NCBI GenBank assembly: GCA_020746875.1
Contig: JAGTJL010000001.1
Coordinates: 3,596,001 to 3,660,000 of the forward strand
Length of the DNA: 64,000 nt
DNA from: Rhexocercosporidium sp. MPI-PUGE-AT-0058
Lineage: Eukaryota; Ascomycota; Leotiomycetes; Helotiales
Direction: 5' to 3'
In this document: in pieces, positions 10,290 through 21,557 of the stretch
Layout: each line of letters starts with the position of its first letter
How positions within the stretch are numbered: position 1 is the stretch's first letter
Program-made: the position numbers and the translations under genes
Notes under the pieces: model-generated
Told to the model about the DNA's origin: nothing
Seen by the model: the letters and a program-made list of their open reading frames with translations, nothing else
Database searches by the model: none

Positions 10290-13139
10290 ATGACTTCTGC
10301 AGCTCCACAGGATGGAGGCTCTAGCAAGGAGAATCTCAAGGAAAAATTGAAGCATCCTTTCAATAATATGCGCGAGAAGTTTAGGGACTCGTCACTATAC
10401 GATTTGAAGGTCGGCTTTATCCACAAGAAGTACTTACCCCGCTCCCAATTTTTGCAGAGTGCAAGCTTCAACATACTGATTGACTGTGGTCCAGACACGA
10501 GATTGGGAAGTTTGCAAACTTGGTACATCTTCTTCTCTTGCACTCATTTGGAGTCATCCTGAACCCATTCGCAGATCAATCCTAACCACAGACATGACGA
10601 GGAGCACGAGAAGGCAACCGACGACAAGAGAACCAAGATCGCCGAGTCTCACCGATTCGGATCGTTTGCGCCAGAGCGACCAGGGAACAACATCAAGTGG
10701 TATGTGGATGGACGAGACTATTACTGGGTAGGCGTATATTCCTGAGCACTAAGAGGCTGATGCTGATGGATTGTTAGGCTGTCTCAATTGCCTTAGAAAA
10801 TGCGAAGGAGACCATATACATCGAGGACTGGTGGTTGTCTCCGGAGTTGTTCATGCGCAGACCCGCATACTACAATCAGGAATGGCGACTAGACCAAATC
10901 TTGAAACGGAAGGCAGAAGCAGGTGTCAAGATCTTTGTCATTGTTTACAGAGAAGTTGAAGTCAGTGTTTCGACCTAAGACGAGTATAGGCATTAACTTA
11001 TGACAGGCCGCTCTTACCTGCAATTCTGCACATACCAAGCACGCACTTCAAGCTTTATGCCCGAAAGGATCCCCTGGGCATGGCAACATTGTTGTCATGC
11101 GGCATCCCGATCACAACGTTCTTGAGAACGCTGCAGACATGACTTTTTACTGGGCTCATCACGAGAAATTCATCGTCATCGACTTCAACACTGCCTTCAT
11201 TGGTGGCTTGGATCTTTGCTTTGGAAGGTGGGATAACCATCAACATCCTTTAGCTGATGTCCACCCTGCTGGAGTAGCAGGAGAAATTTGGCCTGGTCAA
11301 GATTTCAACAATAACCGCGTCATGGACTTTCAGAGTGTCGATGACTGGAAATCTAATGAGCTATCCAAAGCCGAATATGGACGCATGCCATGGCATGATG
11401 TTGCCATGGGGGTCATTGGAGATTGTGTCTACGATATTGCCGAACACTTCGTTCTGCGCTGGAATTTCGTAAAGCGTGACAAGTACAAACGAGACGGCCG
11501 GTATGACTGGCTCACCCTAGAAGGTCGAGAAGGCGACGACGAGGATCTGATCGGTGTTCAGAGACCAAAGCACCCAGTCGGCGACTACATTCATCATCCG
11601 ATTACGCCGCTGAGCGGAAAGACTTTGGGGGACAAGCAAGGGACTGTTCATGCACAAATTGTCCGAAGTAGTGCAGATTGGTCGAGCGGGATTCTCACTG
11701 AGCACAGCATTCAAAATGCCTATTGTGAATTGATCAGAAATGCGCAGCACTACGTCTACATCGAAAACCAGTTCTTCATTACTGCGACAGGTGACCAACA
11801 GGCTCCTATTAAAAATCTCATTGGCAAGGCAATAGTTGACGCTGTTGTTCGTGCCGGGAGGGAGGGGAGAAAATTCCGTGTCATCGCTGTTATCCCATCA
11901 GTTCCTGGCTTCGCTGGTGATCTCCGAGAAGACGCAGCGATGGGAACCCGAGCAATTATGGACTATCAGTACAAGTCAATTTGCAGAGGGGAACACTCCA
12001 TTTTCGAGCAAATCAAAGCTCAAGGTGTTGACCCAACGCAATACATCTACTTTTTCAACCTCAGATCATACGACCGATTGAATGTCACTCCTAGCGTAAA
12101 GAAACAAGAGGAAGAATCTGGTGTCAAGTATCAAGACGTCCAGCGGGCCGAGGCTCAGGAGATTATGGACACCAGCGTGCATGGTTCGAAGGATCAAGAC
12201 GAAGGTGGGGATACACACATGGGTGTCAGAAATGCTCTTGATCCCCGTGATGACTCGGGCGATGAGGCCGATGAGAAGAAGACAGATGCCAAGCGAAAGT
12301 TCGAAGCTAAGGCCGAAGCTGCTGGGAATGATGGAAAGACGAAGACTACTGATAGTGTCGCCAAAAACGCGATGCTCGATCAGCCTGACTTGGTCGACGA
12401 GAAATGGGAAGGTACATTGGAGGGCGAGGCTGAGAATTGGATCCAGGAAGAGCTATACATTCACGGCAAATGCCTGATTGTCGATGATAAGACTGTCGTT
12501 GTCGGAAGCTCCAACCTGAATGATCGATCCCAACTGGGTGTTCACGATAGTGAATTGTCGATCGTCATGACTGACACGAAGGTTCTCAAGACGACAATGA
12601 ATGGAGAAGTATACGAGGCAGGCAATCATGCAGCGACCCTGAGACGCTATCTTTGGAGAGAACACCTTGGTCTTCTGCCCCCTCAAGATCTTGACGGCAG
12701 TGAGGATCCCAATTGCCAACCTCCAGATGTACCCAACGACCCACAGACAGGCGACACTTTCGACTTTGTCGCGGATCCTCTGAGTGATGAGCTCTGGGAG
12801 ATGTGGACAACTCGGGCATCTAGGAACACTGAGATCTTCCGCCAGCTTTTCCACGCAGATCCTGATGATTTTGGTAAGACTTCCCGTCTTCTGTTATTGA
12901 CGTTAATGCTAATTCCACACACAGTCAAGAATTTTGATGACTATGACAAATTCCTTCCACCGAAGGGAACAAAGGCTGGTCACATTTACGACAAGATGAT
13001 TCCTCCTGAGGAGATTCGTGCCAAGCTCGACCAAATCAAAGGGCATCTTGTCTGGATGCCGCTGGATTTCTTGAGGGATGCACCAATGGCCGAGACGGGA
13101 TTGCAGGTCAACTCGTGGACGGAGAGTATTTATACTTGA
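10290..13139 (+). CDS. pldA: Phospholipase D (fungal PldA type)
   Basis: Five exons: 10290-10409, 10575-10727, 10778-10960, 11007-12873, 12925-13139. The sum is 2538 nt, 845 aa. The enzyme hydrolyses phosphatidylcholine to phosphatidic acid and choline in membrane signalling. Two HKD catalytic motifs are visible: HEKFIVID (H about 204) followed by FIGGLD, and HGKCLIVD (H about 638) followed by GSSNLNDRS. The conserved lead-in WYVDGRDYYWA, IYIEDWWLSPELF and the IENQFFI stretch are present. No PX or PH domain precedes them, as usual for this class. An acidic, lysine-rich low-complexity insert lies between the two halves (about 540-610). Intron 1 (165 nt, GTCGGC donor) is the weak junction: it keeps frame but its donor is atypical, so the first 40 residues are less certain. 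The other introns are canonical. Confidence 0.93.
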
Positions 13140-14024
13140 TCTAGGCCGCGGAGGATGCGGGCGTTATTCCAATCAAGTAGTGTTTATTCATGTCATGAAA
13201 TTATGGGCTGGGCTGGGTTTGCATTGGGCCGGGATGGGATGAAAAGGCAGGAGAGAAATGGTGCTTGGTGACAGGGCAGGGGATATTACAGTATTTTCAT
13301 GATATCGATGTTTTCATTGGAATTTCCTCATATTCACATTATGAGTGGTTGCTCGCCGACCTCCTTCCTGCAGGTTCGATAAGTTCCAACAAACTTCGCT
13401 ATCCTCCATGTAAAGTCCGGACCGGGCAAATCCATATGAACTTTGATGATTCAGGTACACTGATACTATTCGTCCCCGCCAGTTCTCGACTGTGCACCTT
13501 TTTCGACGAAGGTCACCTCAGCCAATGGCCATCCAAGGATCTCGGGACTCCATTCGTCCGAATTCAGTCACCACCACATCACATCGCGCCACACATCTGT
13601 TGCACATCGCATAATTCCATGCTTCTTCTTTTGTTGCATGTCGCAGTTAGGAGGCCCCTTCGCCGGATGGCTGCCTGCATGGGATCCCGTAGTTTTGATT
13701 CGGTGGTGTTTGGTGACTCGGCGTGGAGTGGTCGTGTCGAAAGCGGGGTTGGATGTTGGATCTTGGTGTTGGCAACTGCTGCCTGGTTGGGGGTGTGTCA
13801 CTTGAAAGAAAGCATCTCGTGTCTGGCAAAGCTTGTTGGTCATGATATTTAACTGTAGTCACTGGCTTATTTTGCACTGCGAACTCTTTCTATCAAGCTA
13901 GTAAGAAGTTTTATCTCTACAGTCCGGTCTCTTCAAGCGAAAGATGCATCAAAGTGGACGAGATGAATCCAGGCTTCTCAAGACAGTGGCATCTCACACA
14001 GAAGCAGCCTTTGCAAATGAGTAG
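13140..14024. other. Intergenic region between convergent genes
   Basis: This is the 3' flank of both pldA and the metallopeptidase-like gene, which converge here. A 195-codon plus frame (13265-13852) is Cys/Leu/Trp-rich, has no recognisable domain and sits where 3' UTRs should be, so I do not call it. Confidence 0.45.
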
Positions 14025-16740
14025 TCACACTATGAAAATGCCACTTCCTCTCTGAGCCTGATCTCCAGTTGTAAGCCTCGCCCGCAATTTCAGAGCAAGA
14101 TCTAGCACCCTCTTCTGCTCGACATCCCTTCCCTCAGGCGCAGGCGCTTTCTCCAGTGTCTCAATAGTCCTGCTCACAACATTCAAGCGAATCGCATAAT
14201 CCTTCCTGTCACTATGACACATGAGTATCCTGGCAGCACACTTCGTCAATAGGCTAGAAGACATCGTCTTCGATACCTCCTCGCACATCGTGTTAGCGGT
14301 GGGATGATCTCCCGCCTCCAGCAGAACTCGCGCGTCTTCTATCCTCTGAACGCAATCTGTCTCGTCTTGTTGCGCGAGAATCATATCGTCTTCTAGTGAG
14401 ATTCCGTTTGGTAGGGTAGGGGATACGGTGAGTAGTACTCGTGTCTTCTCAACGATGTGGGATAGGGTGTTTGCCTTTTGACCTAATGTCGGACCACCTG
14501 AAGCGATAGCGATATCCTTCAGAAGATGTCTCAGCCCGCGATTGAAACTCTGCGCATCTGCTTTACCGCCTGTATATTCTGTCAATGCTTTCTCTTGACT
14601 CCTTCTGCTCATGTCTTACTAGTATACGCATCGCTCGATCTATCGAACTGGGAAAGTGACGTCAACATATTCGTCACCGTCCCCAAAACCTCCTCAATCG
14701 CCCCCAGAAGTCTACCCAATCCTTGAGCGATACTATACCCCCCTTTCTCAATATCCCCCCTCGTCAACATCTCAACCTGGTCCCAGATGGCTTCCGTCTG
14801 CTTGATTCTCAACTGCATCAAATTCACATAATTCTCATGCATCTCCTTCTGTCTCTTCGCATTAGCATACGATACGCGATCCGCAGCCGTCATGAGGAGT
14901 ATCCTCGAAAGGATGAACGTGGCTCTGTTAGGAGGCGCAATCGCTGCCACGTAGTCTGGCTTGTTCTGTACGACTTGCCATGGTGTTGGGGAATCGCGGT
15001 TTTTAGTCGAGATGAGATTTGTGAGTGATCCGCCCCTCAAGATCTGGCCGGGCCGGAAATGCGAAAAGTTTCGTACGTTGAAGTCCCAGAAGTCTGTTTG
15101 TTGGACGCCTTCGTAGTATTCTACTTGTATGGGTCGGAAAACATCGAGCTTTGGGAGGGGGGGTGAGATGAGGGCGGGATAGGAACTGAGCATTGGCTGT
15201 GTGGAGGCCTGTCAGCACTATGATATATTATCTCTTGTCTGGAGATGAATCTTCCGAGGACTCATCTTTCAAATTGAAGGGATTGGAGAGAAGTTCACTG
15301 ACTTGTGGTCCTTTCAGTACACCATATCCGAGAGGTACGACCTCGGGGTCTAAGGTCTCTGCTATTCCATGCAAAGCACCGCCCCAAACCTTCTCTCACG
15401 TTACTTATTGTCCAAAACACAGAATTGAATCACTTACTGCGTCATCCATAGAACATCCCAATTCGGAAACAACCTTTCCCAGGGACTTGAAGTCAGCCGG
15501 CCGACCACCCCCAGGAGCAATGCAAACTCCGCTTGTAAACATACCTCATCTTCCAAGAACGGTTCATGCTGAATCGGATACGCATCTTCACCTCCCGCCC
15601 TCACCTGATCGCGATGCCTCTTCGTAATCCCAATAGAATGCATCGCCTCATGCACCAGCGTGTTCGCCGTAAGCAGCTGCACACACAACCTATCCGAGTC
15701 CGTAAGATCATTCCTCAAAAGCAACGCCACCCTCTCATACGCAATAAAAATCGCCGCCGCGTTCCCAAAGTCCGAAACCAACCAAGTGGCAAATCCGTTG
15801 ACGAGTCTACCGTTGTGGTTCTTCTCGCCCGTAGGCCCCTTGTCGCAACTCACCATCCCAAATACCAGGTCGCGGAGGGTGGGCCATCGCTGTAGGTCGT
15901 CGAAGGCGGCGGCGCATTCTTTGGCGTTATTGGGGCCGGGTCCGCGGATTTTCATCACATTGTGTAATTGAGGTGTTGAGATTGTTTGTTGGACCAAGGT
16001 GGGTGCTGGGAAGCGGTTTGGGTCTAATGGCTCTTCTTTTCCTAGGAGTAGGGTATCGAGCTGTTAATCACAGGAATCTTGTCAGCGTGGAAATACAAGT
16101 CTTGTACTGATTTATGGTGGTAATATACCCATGGATGTGTATGTAAGTGACTTAAGACCATCGAAGCCAGCCTTATGGAGGGCAGCATAATCTCCCATGC
16201 TAAATCATCCTTCTCAAGATCCCAGACACCCTTGGAGACGCCATTGCCATCTACGAGAGGATATTGTATTTGGCCCTATCTTTGCTATCAGTATGTTCCA
16301 CCTCAAACGACAATTTTACCACTCAGTCATCATTCACTGGCTTCGGTCACATCAAAGCGTTGTGGTTACTTAGGAGACGATCTGCTCACAGGTAACACCG
16401 ACTTCCACCTCCTCCTCGCAAAGAAGGGATGCACCGGATTTGACAAACTAGCCATTCTCATCCTCCGCTCCGAAACAAATTCATTCTCAATCAGCGTCAA
16501 GGTAGTCAAGCCCTTCAACCGATACCTTTGCAAGTTCAATGTCTTCTCTGCTCGGTCTCTATCGCCGACATTAGCGGCGGGGTGGAGGGGCAATATGGGC
16601 GTGTAGAGACTCTTCTGGAGTAAGGGGTATGCGGGGTTGAGCATCGCGTTGAAGTGCGCGCGGGTCGGTGTAATGCCATACTTCAGGGCGAAGGGCGTGA
16701 ATAATATTGGTGGGCGAGGAGGGGGGGAGTTTGATGCCAT
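14025..16740 (-). CDS. HExxH-containing protein, putative zinc metallopeptidase of unrecognised family
   Basis: Seven exons on minus: 16740-16390, 16275-16129, 16060-15545, 15485-15438, 15389-15303, 15208-14620, 14569-14025. The sum is 2283 nt (760 aa) with every phase consistent. The motif TLVHEAMHSIG (HExxH at about 303-307) suggests a zinc-binding gluzincin or aspzincin-like site. An acidic run follows (FLEDESLGKVVSELGCSMDD) and could provide a third ligand. No signal peptide is seen, so it is probably intracellular. The C-terminal 390 residues are helix-rich (TRGDIEKGGYSIAQGLGRLL) without a known domain. Exons 4 and 5 (48 and 87 nt) are small; they were accepted because they restore the frame and give GGALHGIAETLDPEVVPLGY. 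The last acceptor could be 9 nt upstream. Enzyme activity is inferred from the motif alone. Confidence 0.7.
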
Positions 16741-17415
16741 GGTTATGGTGATGCGGGAGGTGCTCTGCTGCCTTTAGGATGTTTGTTAGTATACTGAAGA
16801 ATACTTGTGCCTAGATCGAGGAAGTGCAAGGAGCACTTCATAATCTTTGTTTTCTTTGTTGGGGACGGGTCTCCTGAACTTGGATGAACGTTTCTCTTTA
16901 TTGCAGTATACTCTTAGCGAGTGAAACGAAGAACATAAACAAAGGGTTTGTGGTCAGCAATGAAAACGGTCCGGGTGCAGAACCTTGAGTTTATTCATAG
17001 TTTATGACTCGGATAACAGCTCTGGAGCGATCATTCTAGATGTGGTCGTATTCTGTACTTGTCGCGATCCATCGTTAACATCTCGCTTAACTTGTTTAGG
17101 ATCCCCTTTATATCGAGCTTCACTTCACAAGTTTAAGACTCTCATTAAGTATGGTACTAATCTATTTGTATTGGGGTTATATTTTACTCCTAATTATCAC
17201 GCCCCACGCCCTTGTAGCGATCTTATCTTGTTAAAAGTACTAAAATAAATAAATAGAGGAGAACAGTAAATGAATGGATTCCCAAGGGAAGTTGAAATGC
17301 ACGGTCTAGATGTTCTCAAACGCGCAGCATACGGTACGGATGTCCTCCTATCTTTATCTTCATTGCTCGTTGTAAGATCGCGGTACTAAATGATGTCACT
17401 CTTTCATCCCTGACG
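16741..17415. other. Intergenic region
   Basis: This lies upstream of the metallopeptidase-like gene and downstream of the next minus-strand gene. The 17100-17260 part is AT-rich. No open frame with coding character was found. Confidence 0.5.
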
Positions 17416-20400
17416 TTAAATTTCCCTTCTAGGAGTAGGAAGGATTTTTCCATCACGCCGTAAGCTATTGAGTCACAAATGAGTCTCTCGTGGTGCGGTG
17501 TCAACCATAGAGTTAAATGACTCACCATATGCCATGTCCAATTTGATCACACCATCTGAGATACAGATGGAATCTATGCCTTGTCATAATTGCTCCTGCC
17601 AGTGCCGAGAGTCTCTTGACTTGAAGGTATGGTTTGAGTACATTGTAAAGCTCCCATTCGGTGTCAACAGGGCCAGCCCTGTGTGCTTCCCTCAGTGATT
17701 TCTGCACATCTTCTCGTTCGATGATCGAATGGATAGACTGAAAATACGGCTCGGGTTTGTTTGGATCAAAGATGGGGTCGTACTCCTGGTGTATATCCAT
17801 TGGTCCCCAACCGTTGTCGATCCGACGTATTATGGTCTCCTTGTTCCGATTCTGCTTATCCGTGCTGAATGTGTGTTAGTGACTGATACAATTGCGGCGA
17901 ATATTGCTCACTATCTATACAGTTGCCCACTCTTATCGAACCATCCCAGAGTACCCTGAAGCTTTTCCAATCTGAAACTAATTCCCCTCGGATAATTCAT
18001 TCGAATTTTGTACAGTATCTGAGCCTCTGTAGTGTTGCGATCTGCGCGCACCAAATTTATTTTCTGCTGGTTTCGTACCATCCATGAGAACATATCATCC
18101 AAGCCGGGTGGTTTTACAAACTGAACAGCTCTAGGTGTATCATCGATTGGCATCTCATCGATGAGTTCCCACCCATGTTTGTACGCGGCAACAAAGCTCC
18201 CTGACAGGGTGAAAAGGTCGCCAACGAATGTGCAGTATCTCAAAAATGCCCCTATGTCTTCGGCGAGGAAGTCCTCCTGAGAAAATGAGTTTGCTAGTCC
18301 AAGGAACTCGTCTTTGGTAAATTTTTGTATCCGTTGGAAGTGAGGAGCTACATCCGGACTGACGAAGAAGCGTCTCAGGAACCATCCCGGATCGTGATAT
18401 GGGTCTTGGTTCCTACGGCTAAGAACTAACACGGCTTGCTCGTAAGTTTGAACACGTCCCCATGTCGCAGGTTGCTTTGGTAGTTAGCAAATAATAATGA
18501 CAGGGGGAAGTGCGAACCATCTTACCTGGACAGGTATTGGAGGGCCGGGACTTGTCAGCAGTCCCAAATTTCGACTTGAGCTCGAAGTTCAAATAAATCC
18601 AAGATTTTAGCCCTGTCCGAATTCTGGAGAGCATCGTCGGCGAGTATCGTTTCTATCTTGGCCACAATCTGAGTACACAGACCCTGCACACAACAGACAT
18701 AATACAACCCTTTCGTAAACTTAACGGACGATAGAAGTTTAGATTCTTTGCTGTCTTCGGTGGCCTCTAGCACACTCTTAACGATGCAGAGTATTGGAGT
18801 GTCTCTTTCGATGAGAACATTGGCCCGGTGAATCATAAATTCGTGCTCAGCGCGATCGCACTTCAGCTGGTCTATCACTGCTTGTTTCGCGCGCATATCA
18901 CGTTTCCTATCTATGGCCTTCTTATCATCTACCTTTCCCAAGTTTGCGAGCTCTTCCCTCCAGTAGATCGATGAAGCAGGGCCACTAATTGGCATGGGGT
19001 CCCCAGATACGCTCTCGCGTAATCTGCATCGTGTCTCTCTTCTCTCTCCAACTGCACCAGAGCTGCATTTAGTTGCCCGAGTTGGTCAACGACTCTGTCA
19101 AAGTCCTCCGTCTTGGACGCAATATTCTAGATGACCTGCGGCTATTATCAACCACCATCTGAAGCCTTTTCGGGAAAACTATTGTGCTTGGAACATGTCC
19201 ATGTCTTCAGGCGGGGCTGTGCCGAAAGAGAACCCATCTGGAGCCACCCACTTCCTCACTACCGCCATTTGTGACATGATGGCATCCAGTTTTTGGGCTT
19301 CTCTCTGCACGCGGTTGAATTGAACCATGACGAGCTTCATCAGATACTTGTACTCTGGAAACCCTAACAATTCATATATCAGTACAGCCTCGATCTAGAA
19401 TTTGTGTATAGAGCATAGATCTAGAGTGAAAATATAGATTTGGTACAAATAATGCTTACACGTCTCTTTGTACTGGACCTCCTTCCTCTGTTGAATACAC
19501 GCATTCTTCAATCGCAAGTGTTGATCCCAGGATTTTGAGCTCTCAGCAGCTTTCATCTGAGTGATGAGGGAGTTCAAGGTTACTTGAGAAGAATGAAGCT
19601 TATCTCTGTTTGTGATCCATTCTACACGATTTGCAGTCCACTTGAAAATCGAAATGTCAACAACGTCCGTGCAGTGTTCGGTTGGGAAATACTCTGATCC
19701 AGCTAGTGAATAGCATCTATCGATGCGACTTTTAAGTGGCCGTTTGAGGCACGTGCGCTTCCCGCGAAATCAAAATAAACAGCTCGTAATTATTCTACTC
19801 TAATACTTCGTCATTTGGCCTTCTATCTTTTTACAAGCTTCTAATCTATAAGGATACTTATTGAAAAGATTTGGCACTGATTTTTGAGGAACATTTTTCA
19901 TGAAAACCAGACGAAATCGATTTTGAAGCTCCTTCCCACCACGTGCCTCAAACGGCCACTTAAAAGTCGCATCGATAGAGCATTACTCGACAAAGGGGTT
20001 ACACGAGGTTAACTTACCCATTCTCTAATTCCCTCTAAATCCCACATGAGATCGTGAAATTCTTTGTCGTACCTCACCAACTGCGCGACATCGATATATT
20101 TGAGTGTCCTCTCCAGATATCTGATTCTTTTATTCTCGAATTGTAGTGAGACTGGTAGCAAGGGCGACATTGAAAACTTTGGTGAAGCTGGAGGAGTTGT
20201 CCATCTAGAATGTTCTAGATATTGTGAGATTTTTGGATCGGAATTAGAATCGTTCTCTTCGGAGAGGCGATTCTCAAGTGTTGAATGGACAGCATCTCCA
20301 TGCTCGTAGATCTGCTCTCCAGCCATTGCCATCGCTATCTCGGTCCTCGAAAATCCCACTTCATCGTAATCATCACTTCCATGATCCGACGGTATGGTGT

Positions 20401-20551
20401 TTCGTACTCTCAGGTCCTGGCCATGCCCACGGGATGCGCTCATTTTCCTGATGCTCAGGGGTTGAGGTACGAAATTCCCTTTCTTGGGCGAGGTTCTGGG
20501 TGAGCGCTGAGAACCTTTCCTATCCTTGCTGGGCTTTTTCTCGTTCCCCAT
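17416..20551 (-). CDS. Hypothetical fungal protein, MITE-bearing intron
   Basis: The gene is unrecognised. An eight-exon model fits: 20551-20018, 19691-19460, 19363-19260, 19126-19011, 18957-18576, 18474-17912, 17864-17526, 17464-17416. The sum is 2319 nt (772 aa), in frame throughout. The N-terminus is basic and Ser/Pro-rich (MGNEKKPSKDRKGSQRSP). The middle is heptad-like (DQLGQLNAALVQLEREE), suggesting a coiled coil. The C-terminal third is globular, with WELIDEMPIDDTPRAVQFV and YNVLKPYLQVKRLSALAG. The junctions at 19260/19126, 19011/18957 and 18576/18474 rest on weaker donors (GTGAGG, GTATCT, GTCGAA). The alternative there is single-base frameshifts, so a decaying gene cannot be excluded. 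Intron 1 is 326 nt because it holds the element at 19717-19978. Confidence 0.5.
19717..19978. mobile_element. 262-bp MITE with 39-bp perfect terminal inverted repeats
   Basis: The 39-bp ends at 19717-19755 and 19940-19978 are exact reverse complements, starting CTATCGATGCGACTTTTAAG. The flanks are AGCAT at 19712-19716 and again at 19979-19983, a 5-bp target duplication. A TA duplication (TA/TCGATG) is the alternative reading. There is no coding capacity. It sits in intron 1 of the hypothetical gene. Removing the element and one AGCAT leaves a 59-nt intron, the normal size here. Confidence 0.85.
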
Positions 20552-21557
20552 ATTTGCTTTATGTTAGAGAATCAATAATTCAAAACCATCGCAATGGTTA
20601 ATGTACAGTCCATCATGTGTTTTCAGGCTCAGCACATAAGTCCTGCAAGCCGAGACCTTTGTGGGAACCAAACAAAGGGTGCCGCAAACGGCTCTCTTTT
20701 GTGTCATGAAGTGATCCTACTGCATCAAAGTTCTAAGTCTACATTAGAAATTTAATGTTTTTGAAAAATTAAGACACTGGACAAATGCTGTGGACCTGGT
20801 ATGAAGAGAGTAAAAATACCCAACAGGTCGGATGGATGGTTCTATCTAGATGTGTATTTATCATGAGTCTGTCTTAATTATGAAACAGCTGCCTGAGGAT
20901 CTGATTCAAGGCGAAAGAAACGAAATCCACTACAGTACCTTTTTCTTGATTTCTAAAACTCAGTATAAGTGCTTTTCTAGGCATTTGCTAGGTGAGATAA
21001 GTCGAGGAAATGTGCTTATAATATGTCAAGTCTCTCTAATTGCAGACCAGAAAGCTTTGTATCCTAGCCTTGCCCATTGAGACTTTTATTATAGTAGTAG
21101 CGCTCTGTCAATAGAAGATGAATTAAGACGGTACTAACTTCTATGCTGCTTAGACATAGAAATATAGTCTCGGTGGGTGTGGGGGGGGGGGGGGGGGGGG
21201 GTTGGTACCCACCAGCTTGTCATGGCGACTTCGAAGCTTGGACTCCACAAGCCTAGCACACAATCGTTTCTCTTTTAACTTTTTGTTTTTTATATCATAT
21301 TGATTGCAAAGGCCCTGGCACTTATCACGAAGTGACAGAGTCGCAAGCTGAAACGGTGGGTGGGTGGCTCCTGATGGGGGAGGAAGCCGAGATAAGACGT
21401 CAGACGGCGATGATTGATACCCGCGTCCGACATAAGCAGAGCGAGACGCAGAGCCTTTGGCTTTTCCTTTCATCTGCAAGCTCAGATTTCACCATCTAGA
21501 TTTCAATAAAGTTCTCATTCCGTGAGAGAACTTTGTTCACGAGATCACGAATACAAC
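20552..21557. other. Intergenic region with a poly-G tract
   Basis: This is the upstream region of the hypothetical minus-strand gene and of the acyltransferase pseudogene. Apart from the G21 run at 21181-21201 I see nothing; the Pro-rich antisense frame there is just that run translated. Confidence 0.5.
21181..21201. repeat. Poly-G (G21) tract
   Basis: Twenty-one consecutive G residues lie on the plus strand, preceded by GTGGGTGT. The tract could form a G-quadruplex, and its length is likely to be polymorphic or poorly determined. Confidence 0.9.

Noticed and set aside
13265..13852. 195-codon plus-strand frame
   Set aside because: It lies between convergent genes, has unusual Cys/Trp/Leu-rich composition and matches no family.
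15420..15545. Read-through reading of exon 3 in the metallopeptidase-like gene to a TAA near 15432
   Set aside because: A GTATGT donor at 15544 and a CTGAC branch site give a 59-nt intron that fixes the phase of all later exons.
18900..19020. One-base frameshift in the orphan gene near 19005
   Set aside because: A 53-nt intron from 19010 to 18958 restores the frame without any mutation.
21150..21479. Pro-rich 109-codon minus-strand frame
   Set aside because: The proline run is the translated G21 tract.
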